This document shows, piece after piece, positions 1 to 4,920 of a stretch of DNA of 5,833 nt; within the stretch, counting starts at the first letter, position 1, and every line of letters starts with the position of its first letter. The DNA lies in contig JAUXNL010000544.1 of NCBI GenBank assembly GCA_030684415.1, positions 1 to 5,833 of the forward strand, written 5' to 3'. The DNA is from Moraxellaceae bacterium. GTDB lineage: Bacteria; Pseudomonadota; Gammaproteobacteria; Pseudomonadales; Moraxellaceae. Both the position numbers and the translations under genes were made by a program. Under the pieces are notes generated by a model. It ran no database searches and was not told the DNA's origin. It was given only the letters and a program-made list of their open reading frames with translations.

Positions 1-1
1 G

Positions 2-124
2 CCGTGGACGGTGGAAAACGGCCTCATCACGCCCACACTCAAGATCAAGCGCAACGAGCTGGAAAAGCATTACGCCGTGCCGTTTGCCAGTTGGGAAAAA
101 GCCAAAGGCGTCGTCTGGGAATAA
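2..124 (+). CDS. Long-chain acyl-CoA ligase-like protein, C-terminal end (partial)
   Basis: Only the last 40 codons lie in the window, read in frame from base 2 to TAA at 122-124. The peptide begins PWTVENGLITPTLKIKRNEL and ends KAKGVVWE. The stretch 'G-L-I-T-P-T-L-K-I-K-R' is the typical C-terminal signature of large AMP-forming acyl-CoA synthetases of the FadD/FAA1 type (COG1022-like), where the Lys of the TPTLKIKR region follows the small C-terminal domain that closes over the adenylate. Such enzymes activate fatty acids to acyl-CoA with ATP at the inner face of the membrane. The gene is followed after 17 bases by a strong terminator, so it is the end of its transcription unit. The catalytic core is outside the window, so substrate chain length cannot be judged. 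Confidence 0.75.
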   Translation, partial: PWTVENGLITPTLKIKRNELEKHYAVPFASWEKAKGVVWE

Positions 125-141
125 GCCGGGCGCGTCATGCC

Positions 142-173
142 AAAGGGGCTGCTTCGGCAGCCCCTTTTGTTTT
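142..173 (+). terminator. Rho-independent terminator after the acyl-CoA ligase
   Basis: Perfect 8-bp stem ggggctgc (145-152) / gcagcccc (157-164) capped by a stable TTCG tetraloop, flanked by AAA (142-144) and TTTTGTTTT (165-173). The three A residues can extend the stem into the T run. It sits 17 bases past the ligase stop codon and clearly ends that transcript. Confidence 0.93.
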
Positions 174-459
174 CCGGGCGCCGACTATTCGCACCCGTCA
201 TTGCACTTACCGCAGTTGAAAAGGGCTGAATAATCCGGCGATTGCCTTCGGTGTAGGGCTCGCCAGTGCTTGCAGCCACTGCCCCCGCTTCTGCACAGCA
301 GGAAAACTGCGGGGACAACGGAAATAATCGGGCGGCTCAAGGGCTCCCCGCTTGCCACACTTGCCAGCATCGGCCGCGCCCGGAAAATGCAACACCGGAA
401 AAGCATCGACGCCCACCGGTGCGAGTGGCACCATCACCGCGGCCTCCGGAGACCCGTTC
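174..459. other. Intergenic region upstream of the hemolysin III-type gene
   Basis: About 286 bases between the terminator and the start codon at 460. Short frames run through it on both strands, but none has a convincing ribosome site or recognisable peptide. I found no promoter with a good -35/-10 pair, although the next gene must be transcribed from somewhere here because a strong terminator precedes it. The only clear signal is the Shine-Dalgarno-like CGGAGA at 447-452, which belongs to the next gene. Confidence 0.5.
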
Positions 460-1113
460 ATGACCACTGCAACACCTGCCGGCTATACCCTCGGTGAAGA
501 AATCGCCAATGCCGTTGCCCATGGGCTGGGCACCGCCGCTGCCATTGTGGCGCTCACCCTGATGCTGGTGCGCGCCCTGCCGGTGCTGCCGCCAGCAGAA
601 ATTGCTGGTATTGCGGTCTATGGCGCCAGCCTGGTCACGCTGTTCCTGAGTTCGACGCTGTATCACAGCTTCACGCACGCACCGACCAAGGCCGTGCTCA
701 AGCGCGTCGACCACTGCGCAATTTTTCTGCTGATTGCCGGCACCTACACACCCTTCTTGATGATCACGCTGAAGTCCCCGTTCGCGCAGACACTGCTGAC
801 CATCATCTGGGCACTGGCGATTGCCGGCGTGGTGTTCAAGATTTTCTTTGTGCACAAGTTCAAGCGTGCCTCGCTCATCACCTATCTGGTCATGGGCTGG
901 CTCTCGCTGCTGGTGATCTGGGAGCTGTACCAGGCGCTGCCGGCCGCCGCGTTCAACCTGCTACTGGCGGGCGGAGTTGCCTATACCGTGGGCGCCGGCT
1001 TTTATGCGGCCAAGCAGTACCGCTACACCCACGCCATCTGGCACCTGTTCGTGCTGGCGGGTGCCGCCTGCCATTGCGTGGCCATCGCGGCCTACGTGAT
1101 TCCGTCTGCCTGA
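460..1113 (+). CDS. Hemolysin III / YqfA-family seven-helix membrane protein
   Basis: 217 residues, the usual length for bacterial HlyIII (TIGR01065-type) proteins, which belong with PAQR receptors in the CREST membrane hydrolase superfamily. The start ATG at 460 is chosen because CGGAGA (447-452) lies seven bases upstream and because the family motif begins soon after; the frame is open further upstream but encodes nothing family-like. All superfamily metal-site elements are visible: E14-x-x-N17-x-x-x-H21 before helix 1, S65-x-x-x-H69 in 'SSTLYH', D84-H85 at the head of the third helix followed by IFLLIAGTYTPF, and H191-x-x-x-H195 in 'HAIWH', with H205 further on. About seven hydrophobic helices are seen (roughly 22-40, 48-68, 87-105, 110-130, 138-156, 165-182, 195-214). 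Location is the inner membrane. The name comes from a Bacillus cereus cytolysin; a true haemolytic role is doubtful and the physiological substrate is unsettled. No close partner gene in the window. Confidence 0.93.
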   Translation: MTTATPAGYTLGEEIANAVAHGLGTAAAIVALTLMLVRALPVLPPAEIAGIAVYGASLVTLFLSSTLYHSFTHAPTKAVLKRVDHCAIFLLIAGTYTPFLMITLKSPFAQTLLTIIWALAIAGVVFKIFFVHKFKRASLITYLVMGWLSLLVIWELYQALPAAAFNLLLAGGVAYTVGAGFYAAKQYRYTHAIWHLFVLAGAACHCVAIAAYVIPSA

Positions 1114-1301
1114 GCCGGCGCGCACGCTTCGTCCTTGGGTGCGCATATGCGTCGATCAGGCGCGTACCGCACGTGCTTGAACAACCTCATCCGCGGCCGT
1201 TCGTAGTCACCGGCCTTGATGAAATGAGTGCGGATGTCGCGCATGACTTTTCGTAACCGTCGCGATCTCCCATCCGTGCGGTCATTCCGTCCTCGCGCCA
1301 C
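1092..1301 (-). CDS. Possible small hypothetical protein (weak call)
   Basis: An open frame of 69 codons from GTG at 1301 to TAG at 1092-1094, overlapping the end of the hemolysin III gene by 22 bases in the opposite direction. An internal Met begins the segment MRDIRTHFIKAGDYERPRMR, followed by LFKHVRYAPDRR, which reads more like a protein than the other shadows in this gap: balanced charge and aromatic residues, no long low-complexity runs. It fills the otherwise empty 1114-1300. I do not recognise a family, and no good ribosome site is visible before the internal ATG. It could equally be a chance frame in G+C-rich DNA or the remains of a gene. Confidence 0.22.
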   Translation of the reverse strand: MARGRNDRTDGRSRRLRKVMRDIRTHFIKAGDYERPRMRLFKHVRYAPDRRICAPKDEACAPAQADGIT

Positions 1302-1324
1302 GCCCTAAGTTGCGCCCTATGTTG
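1301..1324 (+). repeat. 12-bp tandem duplication upstream of the S4-domain gene
   Basis: cgccctaagttg (1301-1312) is followed directly by cgccctatgttg (1313-1324), 11 of 12 positions identical. It lies about 90 bases before the chosen start at 1411. It may be a simple slippage product or a pair of regulator half-sites. Confidence 0.6.
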
Positions 1325-1337
1325 TACCTCTTATTAC
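1310..1337 (+). promoter_or_regulatory. Weak candidate promoter of the S4-domain gene
   Basis: TTGCGC (1310-1315) and TATTAC (1332-1337) are separated by 16 bases, each a partial match to sigma70 boxes. They overlap the 12-bp tandem repeat. The match is modest and this is only a candidate. Confidence 0.22.
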
Positions 1338-1410
1338 GCTCAGGGAGTCGGTGATGACGGGCGCCTGTGGCACACTGCCGGCCTTGTCTGCCGCACGCCC
1401 GGAAATCGCC

Positions 1411-2136
1411 ATGACTGAACCTATCCGCCTCTCCCGACGTGTCACCGAACAGTTCGCCTGCTCGCGGCGCGAAGCCGAGCTGTATATCGAAGGCGGCTGG
1501 GTCACCGTGGATGGCGTGGTGGTGGAAGCGCCGCAACACATGGTCAGCACCGAGACGGTCGCGTTGCTGCCGGGAGCACGACCGGAGCCGCTGCCGCCAG
1601 TGACCGTGCTGCTGCACAAACCCGCCGGCATTGATGACGACCGCGACGGCGCACAGCCAGCCCAAGCGCTGCTGCGCGCCGATACCCGCAGCGCCAGCGA
1701 CCGCTCGGGCCTGCGTCTGCTGCAACGCCACTTGCAGCGTCTGCGCACTACCGTGCCGCTGGAAACCGCGGCCAGCGGCCTGCTCGTATTCACGCAAGAC
1801 ATCGGCGTCTGGCGTCGCCTGGTAGAAGAAGGGGACCGGCTGGAGCACGAAGTGATTGTCACCGTGGCAGAAGCCGTGACCCCCGACATGCTCGCCCGCC
1901 TCAACCAGCGCATGACTCACGGCGGCTTTGCCTTGCCCGCCGCCAAGGTCAGCCTGCAAAGCGAGCAACGCCTGCGCTTCGCGCTGAAAGGCGCCGCGCC
2001 CGGGCAAATTGCGTGGATGTGCGAAGAAACCGGACTGACAGTGACGGCCATGAAACGCCTGCGCCTCGGCGCGCTACCGCTGGCGGCACTGGCGCCGGGC
2101 GAGTGGCGGTTTCTGGCGGCGGGGGAGCGGTTTTGA
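1411..2136 (+). CDS. RsuA-family-like S4-domain protein with altered catalytic motifs
   Basis: 241 residues. The N-terminus (about 5-50: RLSRRVTEQFACSRREAELY, then GGWVTVDG) is a clear S4 RNA-binding domain. LLHKPAG (67-73) and ASGLLVFTQ (121-129) mark the pseudouridine synthase fold of the RsuA/RluB/RluE/RluF group, which isomerises specific rRNA uridines. In that family the catalytic Asp sits in GRLDxxTSGLL; here the aligned peptide is PLETAASGLL, with Glu118 (codon 1762-1764) in place of Asp and Pro in place of Arg. The C-terminal QIRRM motif reads QIAWM (199-203), so both Arg are absent. It probably binds rRNA but may not catalyse; from memory, pseudomonad relatives share this degeneration. 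The start at 1411 gives MTEPIRLS, like homologues as I recall them, with GGAA at 1401-1404. An upstream in-frame ATG at 1354 has a stronger ribosome site (CAGGGAG, 1341-1347) and would add 19 residues. Confidence 0.85.
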   Translation: MTEPIRLSRRVTEQFACSRREAELYIEGGWVTVDGVVVEAPQHMVSTETVALLPGARPEPLPPVTVLLHKPAGIDDDRDGAQPAQALLRADTRSASDRSGLRLLQRHLQRLRTTVPLETAASGLLVFTQDIGVWRRLVEEGDRLEHEVIVTVAEAVTPDMLARLNQRMTHGGFALPAAKVSLQSEQRLRFALKGAAPGQIAWMCEETGLTVTAMKRLRLGALPLAALAPGEWRFLAAGERF

Positions 2137-2138
2137 GC

Positions 2139-2165
2139 GTGAGAGGGGCTCTTAGCCGCTCTCAC
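2139..2165. terminator. Stem-loop between convergent genes
   Basis: gtgagag (2139-2145) pairs with ctctcac (2159-2165), and inside it ggct (2147-2150) pairs with agcc (2154-2157) around a CTT loop, separated by one G-G mismatch. It lies between the + strand S4-domain gene (stop 2134-2136) and the - strand parE-like gene (stop 2174-2176). Neither strand has a clear T run, so it may be a weak bidirectional terminator or simply an mRNA 3' end structure. Confidence 0.45.
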
Positions 2166-2173
2166 CGCACGGC

Positions 2174-2467
2174 TCAGGAAAAGAGCGCCGCAATGTCCCT
2201 GGAGTGATGCAGAACCCGAATCACGGTGATCCCGGAGGCTTCCGGACAGTAAAAAATGAGATAGGGTGTTCCGGTTGGCCAGTAGCGCAGGCCTGTGCCT
2301 AATTCGGGGCGCTCACAGCCAAGAAGAGGGGCGTCGGCCAATTGCCTGGCACTCTCATGGATGACATCCACGAGCCGATCTGCAGCCGAGGGATTGTCTT
2401 TGGCGATATACAGCCACGCCTCTAGCAGATCTTGCTCCGCCTGTAGCGTTAGCCTCAGTTGGGTCAC
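2174..2467 (-). CDS. parE: ParE/RelE-family toxin
   Basis: 97 residues, the usual length of ParE-type toxins. The pattern is the family one: 'LTLQAEQDLLEAWLYIAKDN' (helix 1 entry), 'AADRLVDVIHESARQLADAP' (helix 2), 'GCERPELGTGLRYWPTGTPY' with the conserved Arg61 region, and 'TVIRVLHHSRDIAALF' at the C-terminus. ParE toxins poison DNA gyrase, whereas RelE relatives cut mRNA on the ribosome; the 'RVLHHSRDI' ending favours the ParE branch, but the target cannot be fixed from sequence alone. It starts with GTG at 2467, overlapping the antitoxin stop in GTGA (2467-2464), so it is translationally coupled to the antitoxin. No frameshift or missing core residue is seen, so it appears intact. Confidence 0.92.
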   Translation of the reverse strand: MTQLRLTLQAEQDLLEAWLYIAKDNPSAADRLVDVIHESARQLADAPLLGCERPELGTGLRYWPTGTPYLIFYCPEASGITVIRVLHHSRDIAALFS

Positions 2468-2733
2468 TGGCCTTCTGACTCCCGCAGCACTCGGCCTCGC
2501 TGCTTGATCGTGGCGGCGTCAAACGGCGTTACACGCCCCGCCGCCCGATCGGCCATGCCAAGTTCGATATCGGCGCGCAAGGCGGCAAGCCCCGCCTGCT
2601 TGGACTGCTCATAGGTATCCAGCAGTCGCAGCGCCTCCCGGACCACCTCACTGGCCGAGCCATAAAGCCCAGACTCCACCCGCTGGCGCACCCGGTTCTC
2701 CAGCTCAGGTGGCAGAGAAATATTCAATGACAT
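2464..2733 (-). CDS. parD: ParD-family antitoxin (ribbon-helix-helix)
   Basis: 89 residues from ATG at 2733, with CGGAG about nine bases upstream; the frame is open for 14 further codons, but these fit no family pattern. The N-terminus 'MSLNISLPPELENRVRQRVE' supplies the DNA-binding beta strand and first helix of a ribbon-helix-helix dimer, and 'YGSASEVVREALRLLDTYEQ' is the hallmark of ParD/CC2985-type antitoxins. The charged tail from about residue 45 to the end is the part that normally wraps around and neutralises the toxin. It is the first gene of the operon and overlaps parE by four bases. As with its family, it should repress its own promoter, probably at the palindrome just upstream. 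No oddities. Confidence 0.93.
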   Translation of the reverse strand: MSLNISLPPELENRVRQRVESGLYGSASEVVREALRLLDTYEQSKQAGLAALRADIELGMADRAAGRVTPFDAATIKQRGRVLRESEGQ

Positions 2734-2777
2734 GATGCGGCTCCGGCGCAGAAGTGACGCGAAAGAGTATGGCAATA

Positions 2778-2796
2778 AATGGCAGACCTTGCCATT
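2778..2796 (-). promoter_or_regulatory. Candidate operator of the parDE operon
   Basis: Perfect inverted repeat aatggca (2778-2784) / tgccatt (2790-2796) with a five-base centre, 45 bases upstream of the antitoxin ATG. ParD-type ribbon-helix-helix dimers usually bind such repeats to autorepress. An additional half-site-like TATGGCA is found at 2769-2775... on the + strand side next to it, partly matching AATGGCA. A weak -10-like CATACT lies just downstream on the - strand. Binding itself is inferred. Confidence 0.5.
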
Positions 2797-2829
2797 GTGA
2801 TGCCGGATTCGTCAAAAGGACTCGAAAGA

Positions 2830-3957
2830 TCAGCAGTGATCTGGTGATGGCTGCGAATACGGCTGCGGCGTATCGCCCCCCGCCTCAGCCAGAGTGTTCA
2901 CGGCGGCAAACAAGGCCATGTCATCCGGCGACGGCAGCCGGCGCACGCCGGGCGTCAGCGTGGTGGCCATCAGATCATGGGCATCGTGGCTGTGCTCCAG
3001 CCCGAGTGCGTGGCCGTACTCGTGGAAAAAGACGGTGAGGAAGTCCATGCGCCCATCGGCCGCACTGCCCGGCCGCGCCATCCACTCCTGCGGGTGGCTG
3101 GTCGGCAACCAGTCGTCGGCACTGCCGAGCCAGTCAAAGTACCAGCCGTGGCCGGCGCCATTGGTATCGGTGCTGCTGTCGAGCGTGAGCGACGTGCCCG
3201 AGGTCAGGCCGAGGGACTGACCGGGGAGATCGGCGAGAGTGAAGGTGACCTGAGACGGCGATGACAAAAACTCATCGAAGCTTAACTGCCCCAAAATATC
3301 ATCAGCATCAGTCCGAATTGGAGTAGATGTCGGGATTCGCCAAAAGTCTGATCTGAATCCACATAACTCTTTCATAGCGTCGCGATACATTTTATCGCCC
3401 TGCATCATCGATGACTGGGACAATACACCAGCATATTTTTTGTATTCCTCAGAACCAAGAACACTAATAAAATACTTAAGCTTCATGCCAACAATTACGC
3501 CAGACTGATTTTCTCCCTCAATAAAAAACTCAACAGCATCCCTTCCAGAATACCCTTTATTTGGGAAATACTTGAAGTCACCAAAATCCCTAAAATCGTT
3601 AGTAGAAACACCCTCAAAGCCGGAAATATGACCATGGACAGGTGCCTTTAACACTTTAACCCTTAATGAATCGCTCCAATCTTCCAGCCAAAGCCAATCC
3701 TCCTGAGACATGTCATCACGATCGATTTTAGACTGAACATCCGGCAATAAAAATGCAACATAGGAACTCAAGCCAAGCCCATAGTAAGCATTATTTGTCT
3801 CCTCCGAATATCTTTCCTGCAAAACAAAACAAACCCCATAATCTTTTATATCCAGGGCATTATTTTCAGAGTCTGGCTTTTTAAACACGACCTCTTGCCG
3901 CGCCAAAGCCGACACATCTGAAACCGAAGAAACCTGCAAAACAAGCGCATCCAGCAT
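2830..3957 (-). CDS. Matrixin-type zinc metalloprotease with cadherin/VCBS-like segment
   Basis: 375 residues. The C-terminal half holds a complete metzincin zinc site: HEYGHALGLEH (His312, Glu313, His316, Gly319, His322), followed by the Met-turn at DLMATTL (Met330). 'GAGHGWYFDWLGSADDW' (267-283) is the calcium/structural-zinc segment seen before the helix in matrixin domains of large bacterial surface proteins. Residues about 103-165 ('APVHGHISG', 'YFPNKGYSGRDAVEFF') match the P-x-H-G ... Y-x-P-N-x-G-Y-x-G-x-D pattern of cadherin/VCBS-like repeats. Start ATG 3957 has AGGA seven bases upstream. There is no signal peptide, so export is unexplained; it may be the detached 3' end of a larger secreted protein. 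Base use changes sharply near residue 230: the 5' part is A+T-rich, the 3' part strongly G+C-rich, which suggests recombination. Upstream of the start lies the triplicated GACCCCTTTTTT repeat. Substrate unknown. Confidence 0.82.
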   Translation of the reverse strand: MLDALVLQVSSVSDVSALARQEVVFKKPDSENNALDIKDYGVCFVLQERYSEETNNAYYGLGLSSYVAFLLPDVQSKIDRDDMSQEDWLWLEDWSDSLRVKVLKAPVHGHISGFEGVSTNDFRDFGDFKYFPNKGYSGRDAVEFFIEGENQSGVIVGMKLKYFISVLGSEEYKKYAGVLSQSSMMQGDKMYRDAMKELCGFRSDFWRIPTSTPIRTDADDILGQLSFDEFLSSPSQVTFTLADLPGQSLGLTSGTSLTLDSSTDTNGAGHGWYFDWLGSADDWLPTSHPQEWMARPGSAADGRMDFLTVFFHEYGHALGLEHSHDAHDLMATTLTPGVRRLPSPDDMALFAAVNTLAEAGGDTPQPYSQPSPDHC

Positions 3958-3972
3958 TGCTAAATCCTAAAA

Positions 3973-4037
3973 AATAAAAAAGGGGTCGAAAAATAAAAAA
4001 GGGGTCAAATAAAAAAGGGGTCGGAGTAAATTAACTC
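3973..4037. repeat. Triplicated AATAAAAAAGGGGTC repeat with an AT-rich stem
   Basis: Three copies of AATAAAAAAGGGGTC end at 3987, 4006 and 4022 (spacing 19 and 16 bases). The last is followed by ggagtaaattaactc (4023-4037), an imperfect palindrome with gagt/actc ends. On the - strand this reads stem, GACC, then a T run, which resembles a terminator, and the block lies only 16 bases before the metalloprotease start. Related sequences recur at 4709-4737 and 5485-5498, so it is a dispersed element. Confidence 0.85.
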
Positions 4038-4145
4038 AAAGCCTTCCTCTGCTCCATGCGCGGCTGTTTTATCCAAACCACCACATACTATGAAAACTGA
4101 CGAGCAATTGAGCTGACCACCAGTCAATAAGCCACTCCACTCACT
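4038..4145. other. Intergenic gap with no recognised feature
   Basis: About 108 A+T-leaning bases between the triplicated repeat and the stop of the 119-residue gene. Any promoter of the metalloprotease gene that is not further upstream would have to lie here on the - strand; TTTTCA and GATAAA 17 bases apart are present but are a poor match. Nothing else is seen. Confidence 0.4.
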
Positions 4146-4505
4146 TTATTTTATGGCCGACTTCTGTATTGGACGCTCATCATCAAATAAGTCAAAAGCT
4201 TCTTTCCGGATTTTATTCTTTAGCGGCACATCACAAACCGCACCGCTCATGCAGTTATCCAACAGTGATTCGCCTAACATTTCCTTATTAGCAGCAACCT
4301 CTTTAGCTGCGACAACAACATCACCCTTATTTAATAAAACCAAGATCTCCCTATAAGCTAGATAATTAGCGAGCATGACTGAATACTGCATCTTAGACGC
4401 CTCACCCAATAGGGCTTTAGCTGCAGCCTCTGAACCAATACGGAACCCAAGCATATAGACCAACAACAATGAAGAAAGCATCAAAACCAACCTATATCTC
4501 TTCAT
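4146..4505 (-). CDS. Hypothetical membrane-anchored protein, 119 residues
   Basis: I do not recognise the family. The N-terminus MKRYRLVLMLSSLLLVYMLG is a basic tip followed by a hydrophobic segment (about 6-20), which is an uncleaved signal anchor or a signal peptide without an obvious cleavage motif. The remainder is soluble, mostly helical and alternates charged and small residues ('EAAAKALLGEASKM', 'GDVVVAAKEVAANKEMLGES'). Two cysteines, Cys85 and Cys91 ('DNCMSGAVCD'), are well placed for a disulphide if the domain is periplasmic. The ATG at 4505 lies three bases after the stop of the Cys-rich broken frame upstream, so the two were probably one transcript. Codon use is A+T-rich compared with genes left of 3260. 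A periplasmic immunity or accessory protein is one possible role, from context and topology only. Confidence 0.62.
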   Translation of the reverse strand: MKRYRLVLMLSSLLLVYMLGFRIGSEAAAKALLGEASKMQYSVMLANYLAYREILVLLNKGDVVVAAKEVAANKEMLGESLLDNCMSGAVCDVPLKNKIRKEAFDLFDDERPIQKSAIK

Positions 4506-4508
4506 TAC

Positions 4509-4706
4509 TTACAACCCCGGAAGCCAGCCAGGCCGTGTATTATTAACTTTCCACTCTTTGCAGACACATTCATCAGGCACATCACTCAAGTATGGGGGGT
4601 TATGCTTCTACTCTGGCACGAAAGAACACCCCTTCGTATAGTCAATTGAATCCTTTCCACCTTTGCAAACAGCTTTTAGACATATGAAAGTATCCGCAGG
4701 AAAACA
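4509..4706 (-). pseudogene. Broken Cys-rich small gene
   Basis: Reading towards the left, one frame gives CFPADTFICLKAVCKGGKDS then IDYTKGCSFVPE, a TAG stop at 4608-4610, and then KHNPPYLSDVPDECVCKEWK followed by VNNTRPGWLPGL and TAA at 4509-4511. Both halves are in the same frame and both are rich in cysteine (seven in all), so a single nonsense codon seems to split one gene. The 5' side runs directly into the repeat at 4709-4737 with no start codon, which suggests the gene was also cut there. The cysteine pairs suggest an exported, disulphide-bonded protein. It sits three bases before the 119-residue membrane-anchored gene. I do not recognise the family; the whole could be chance, but residue composition and frame continuity argue against that. 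Confidence 0.42.
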
Positions 4707-4807
4707 AGAAAAAGGGGGCGGAGTGAATTAACCTCCGTTGCAACCCCATTCCCATACCCGCCATTCCAACCCCCAAAAGACCCCTGAGCCTTGGCCACCA
4801 GCTCCTG
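4676..4807 (-). pseudogene. Possible gene 3' fragment fused into the repeat
   Basis: A 43-codon stretch bounded by TGA (4808-4810) and TAA (4676-4678), without an ATG. It reads QELVAKAQGSFGGWNGGYGN, then GVATEVNSLRPLF and a hydrophobic tail. The Gly/Trp/Tyr-rich part looks like the C-terminus of an exported protein; the EVNSLRPLF part is the translation of the - strand repeat. It overlaps the 5' side of the Cys-rich broken frame in another frame. A second frame here also stays open, so the reading is uncertain. Confidence 0.25.
4709..4737. repeat. Second copy of the AAAAAGGGG(T/G)C repeat, with stem
   Basis: gaaaaagggggcggagtgaa followed by ttaacctccg. It matches the 3' copy of the block at 4011-4037 with few changes (GGGGTCGGAGTAAATTAAC against GGGGGCGGAGTGAATTAAC). 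Here the ends form a perfect 5-bp stem cggag (4719-4723) / ctccg (4733-4737). On the - strand the stem is followed by CCCCC and five T, which makes it terminator-like. It lies at the 5' boundary of the Cys-rich broken gene. Confidence 0.8.
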
Positions 4808-4817
4808 TCACTACATT

Positions 4818-4846
4818 AAAAAGCGCACGCCCCGACGGGGGAGTGC
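4818..4846 (-). terminator. Terminator of the 172-residue gene
   Basis: gcac (4825-4828) and cccc (4830-4833) pair with gggg (4838-4841) and gtgc (4843-4846) around a four-base loop, with one G-A mismatch. On the - strand the hairpin is followed by GCTTTTT (to 4818). It lies 75 bases downstream of the stop of the gene ending at 4921 and is a plausible end of that transcript. Confidence 0.6.
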
Positions 4847-4881
4847 ACAGAAAAAACCAAGCGTGTTACTAGTGCAGTTGT

Positions 4882-4918
4882 GCGCTGCCGGCGAGACCTT
4901 GGCAGCGCGGCCTTTTTT
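4882..4918 (+). terminator. Orphan + strand terminator
   Basis: Perfect 8-bp stem gcgctgcc (4882-4889) / ggcagcgc (4901-4908), 11-base loop, then GGCC and TTTTTTATTT. It is a good rho-independent terminator for transcription on the + strand, yet no + strand gene precedes it after 2136. It faces the - strand terminator at 4818-4846, 35 bases away. It could end an unseen small RNA, protect the 3' end of the opposite gene from read-through, or be left over from a lost gene. Confidence 0.7.
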
Positions 4919-4920
4919 AT

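Noticed and set aside
352..459. N-terminal extension of the hemolysin III-type protein
   Set aside because: The extra 36 residues are Pro/Thr/Ala-rich and not family-like, and ATG 460 has a good ribosome site.
337..855. A 172-codon - strand frame over the hemolysin III-type gene
   Set aside because: Composition is low-complexity (Gln/Arg/Gly/His-rich) and lacks hydrophobic core; the + strand frame has all family metal-site motifs.
1282..2007. A long (241-codon) frame on the - strand opposite the S4-domain gene
   Set aside because: It is a shadow of the + strand gene in G+C-rich DNA: rich in Gln, His, Arg and Ala, no domain motif, while the + strand frame has clear S4 and pseudouridine synthase motifs.
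3973..4037. CRISPR array
   Set aside because: The three repeat units are 15 bases with only 1-4 bases between them, so there are no spacers of suitable length.
4882..4918. tRNA or other classical RNA gene
   Set aside because: A single hairpin followed by a T run; no cloverleaf arms or TTCRA motif nearby.
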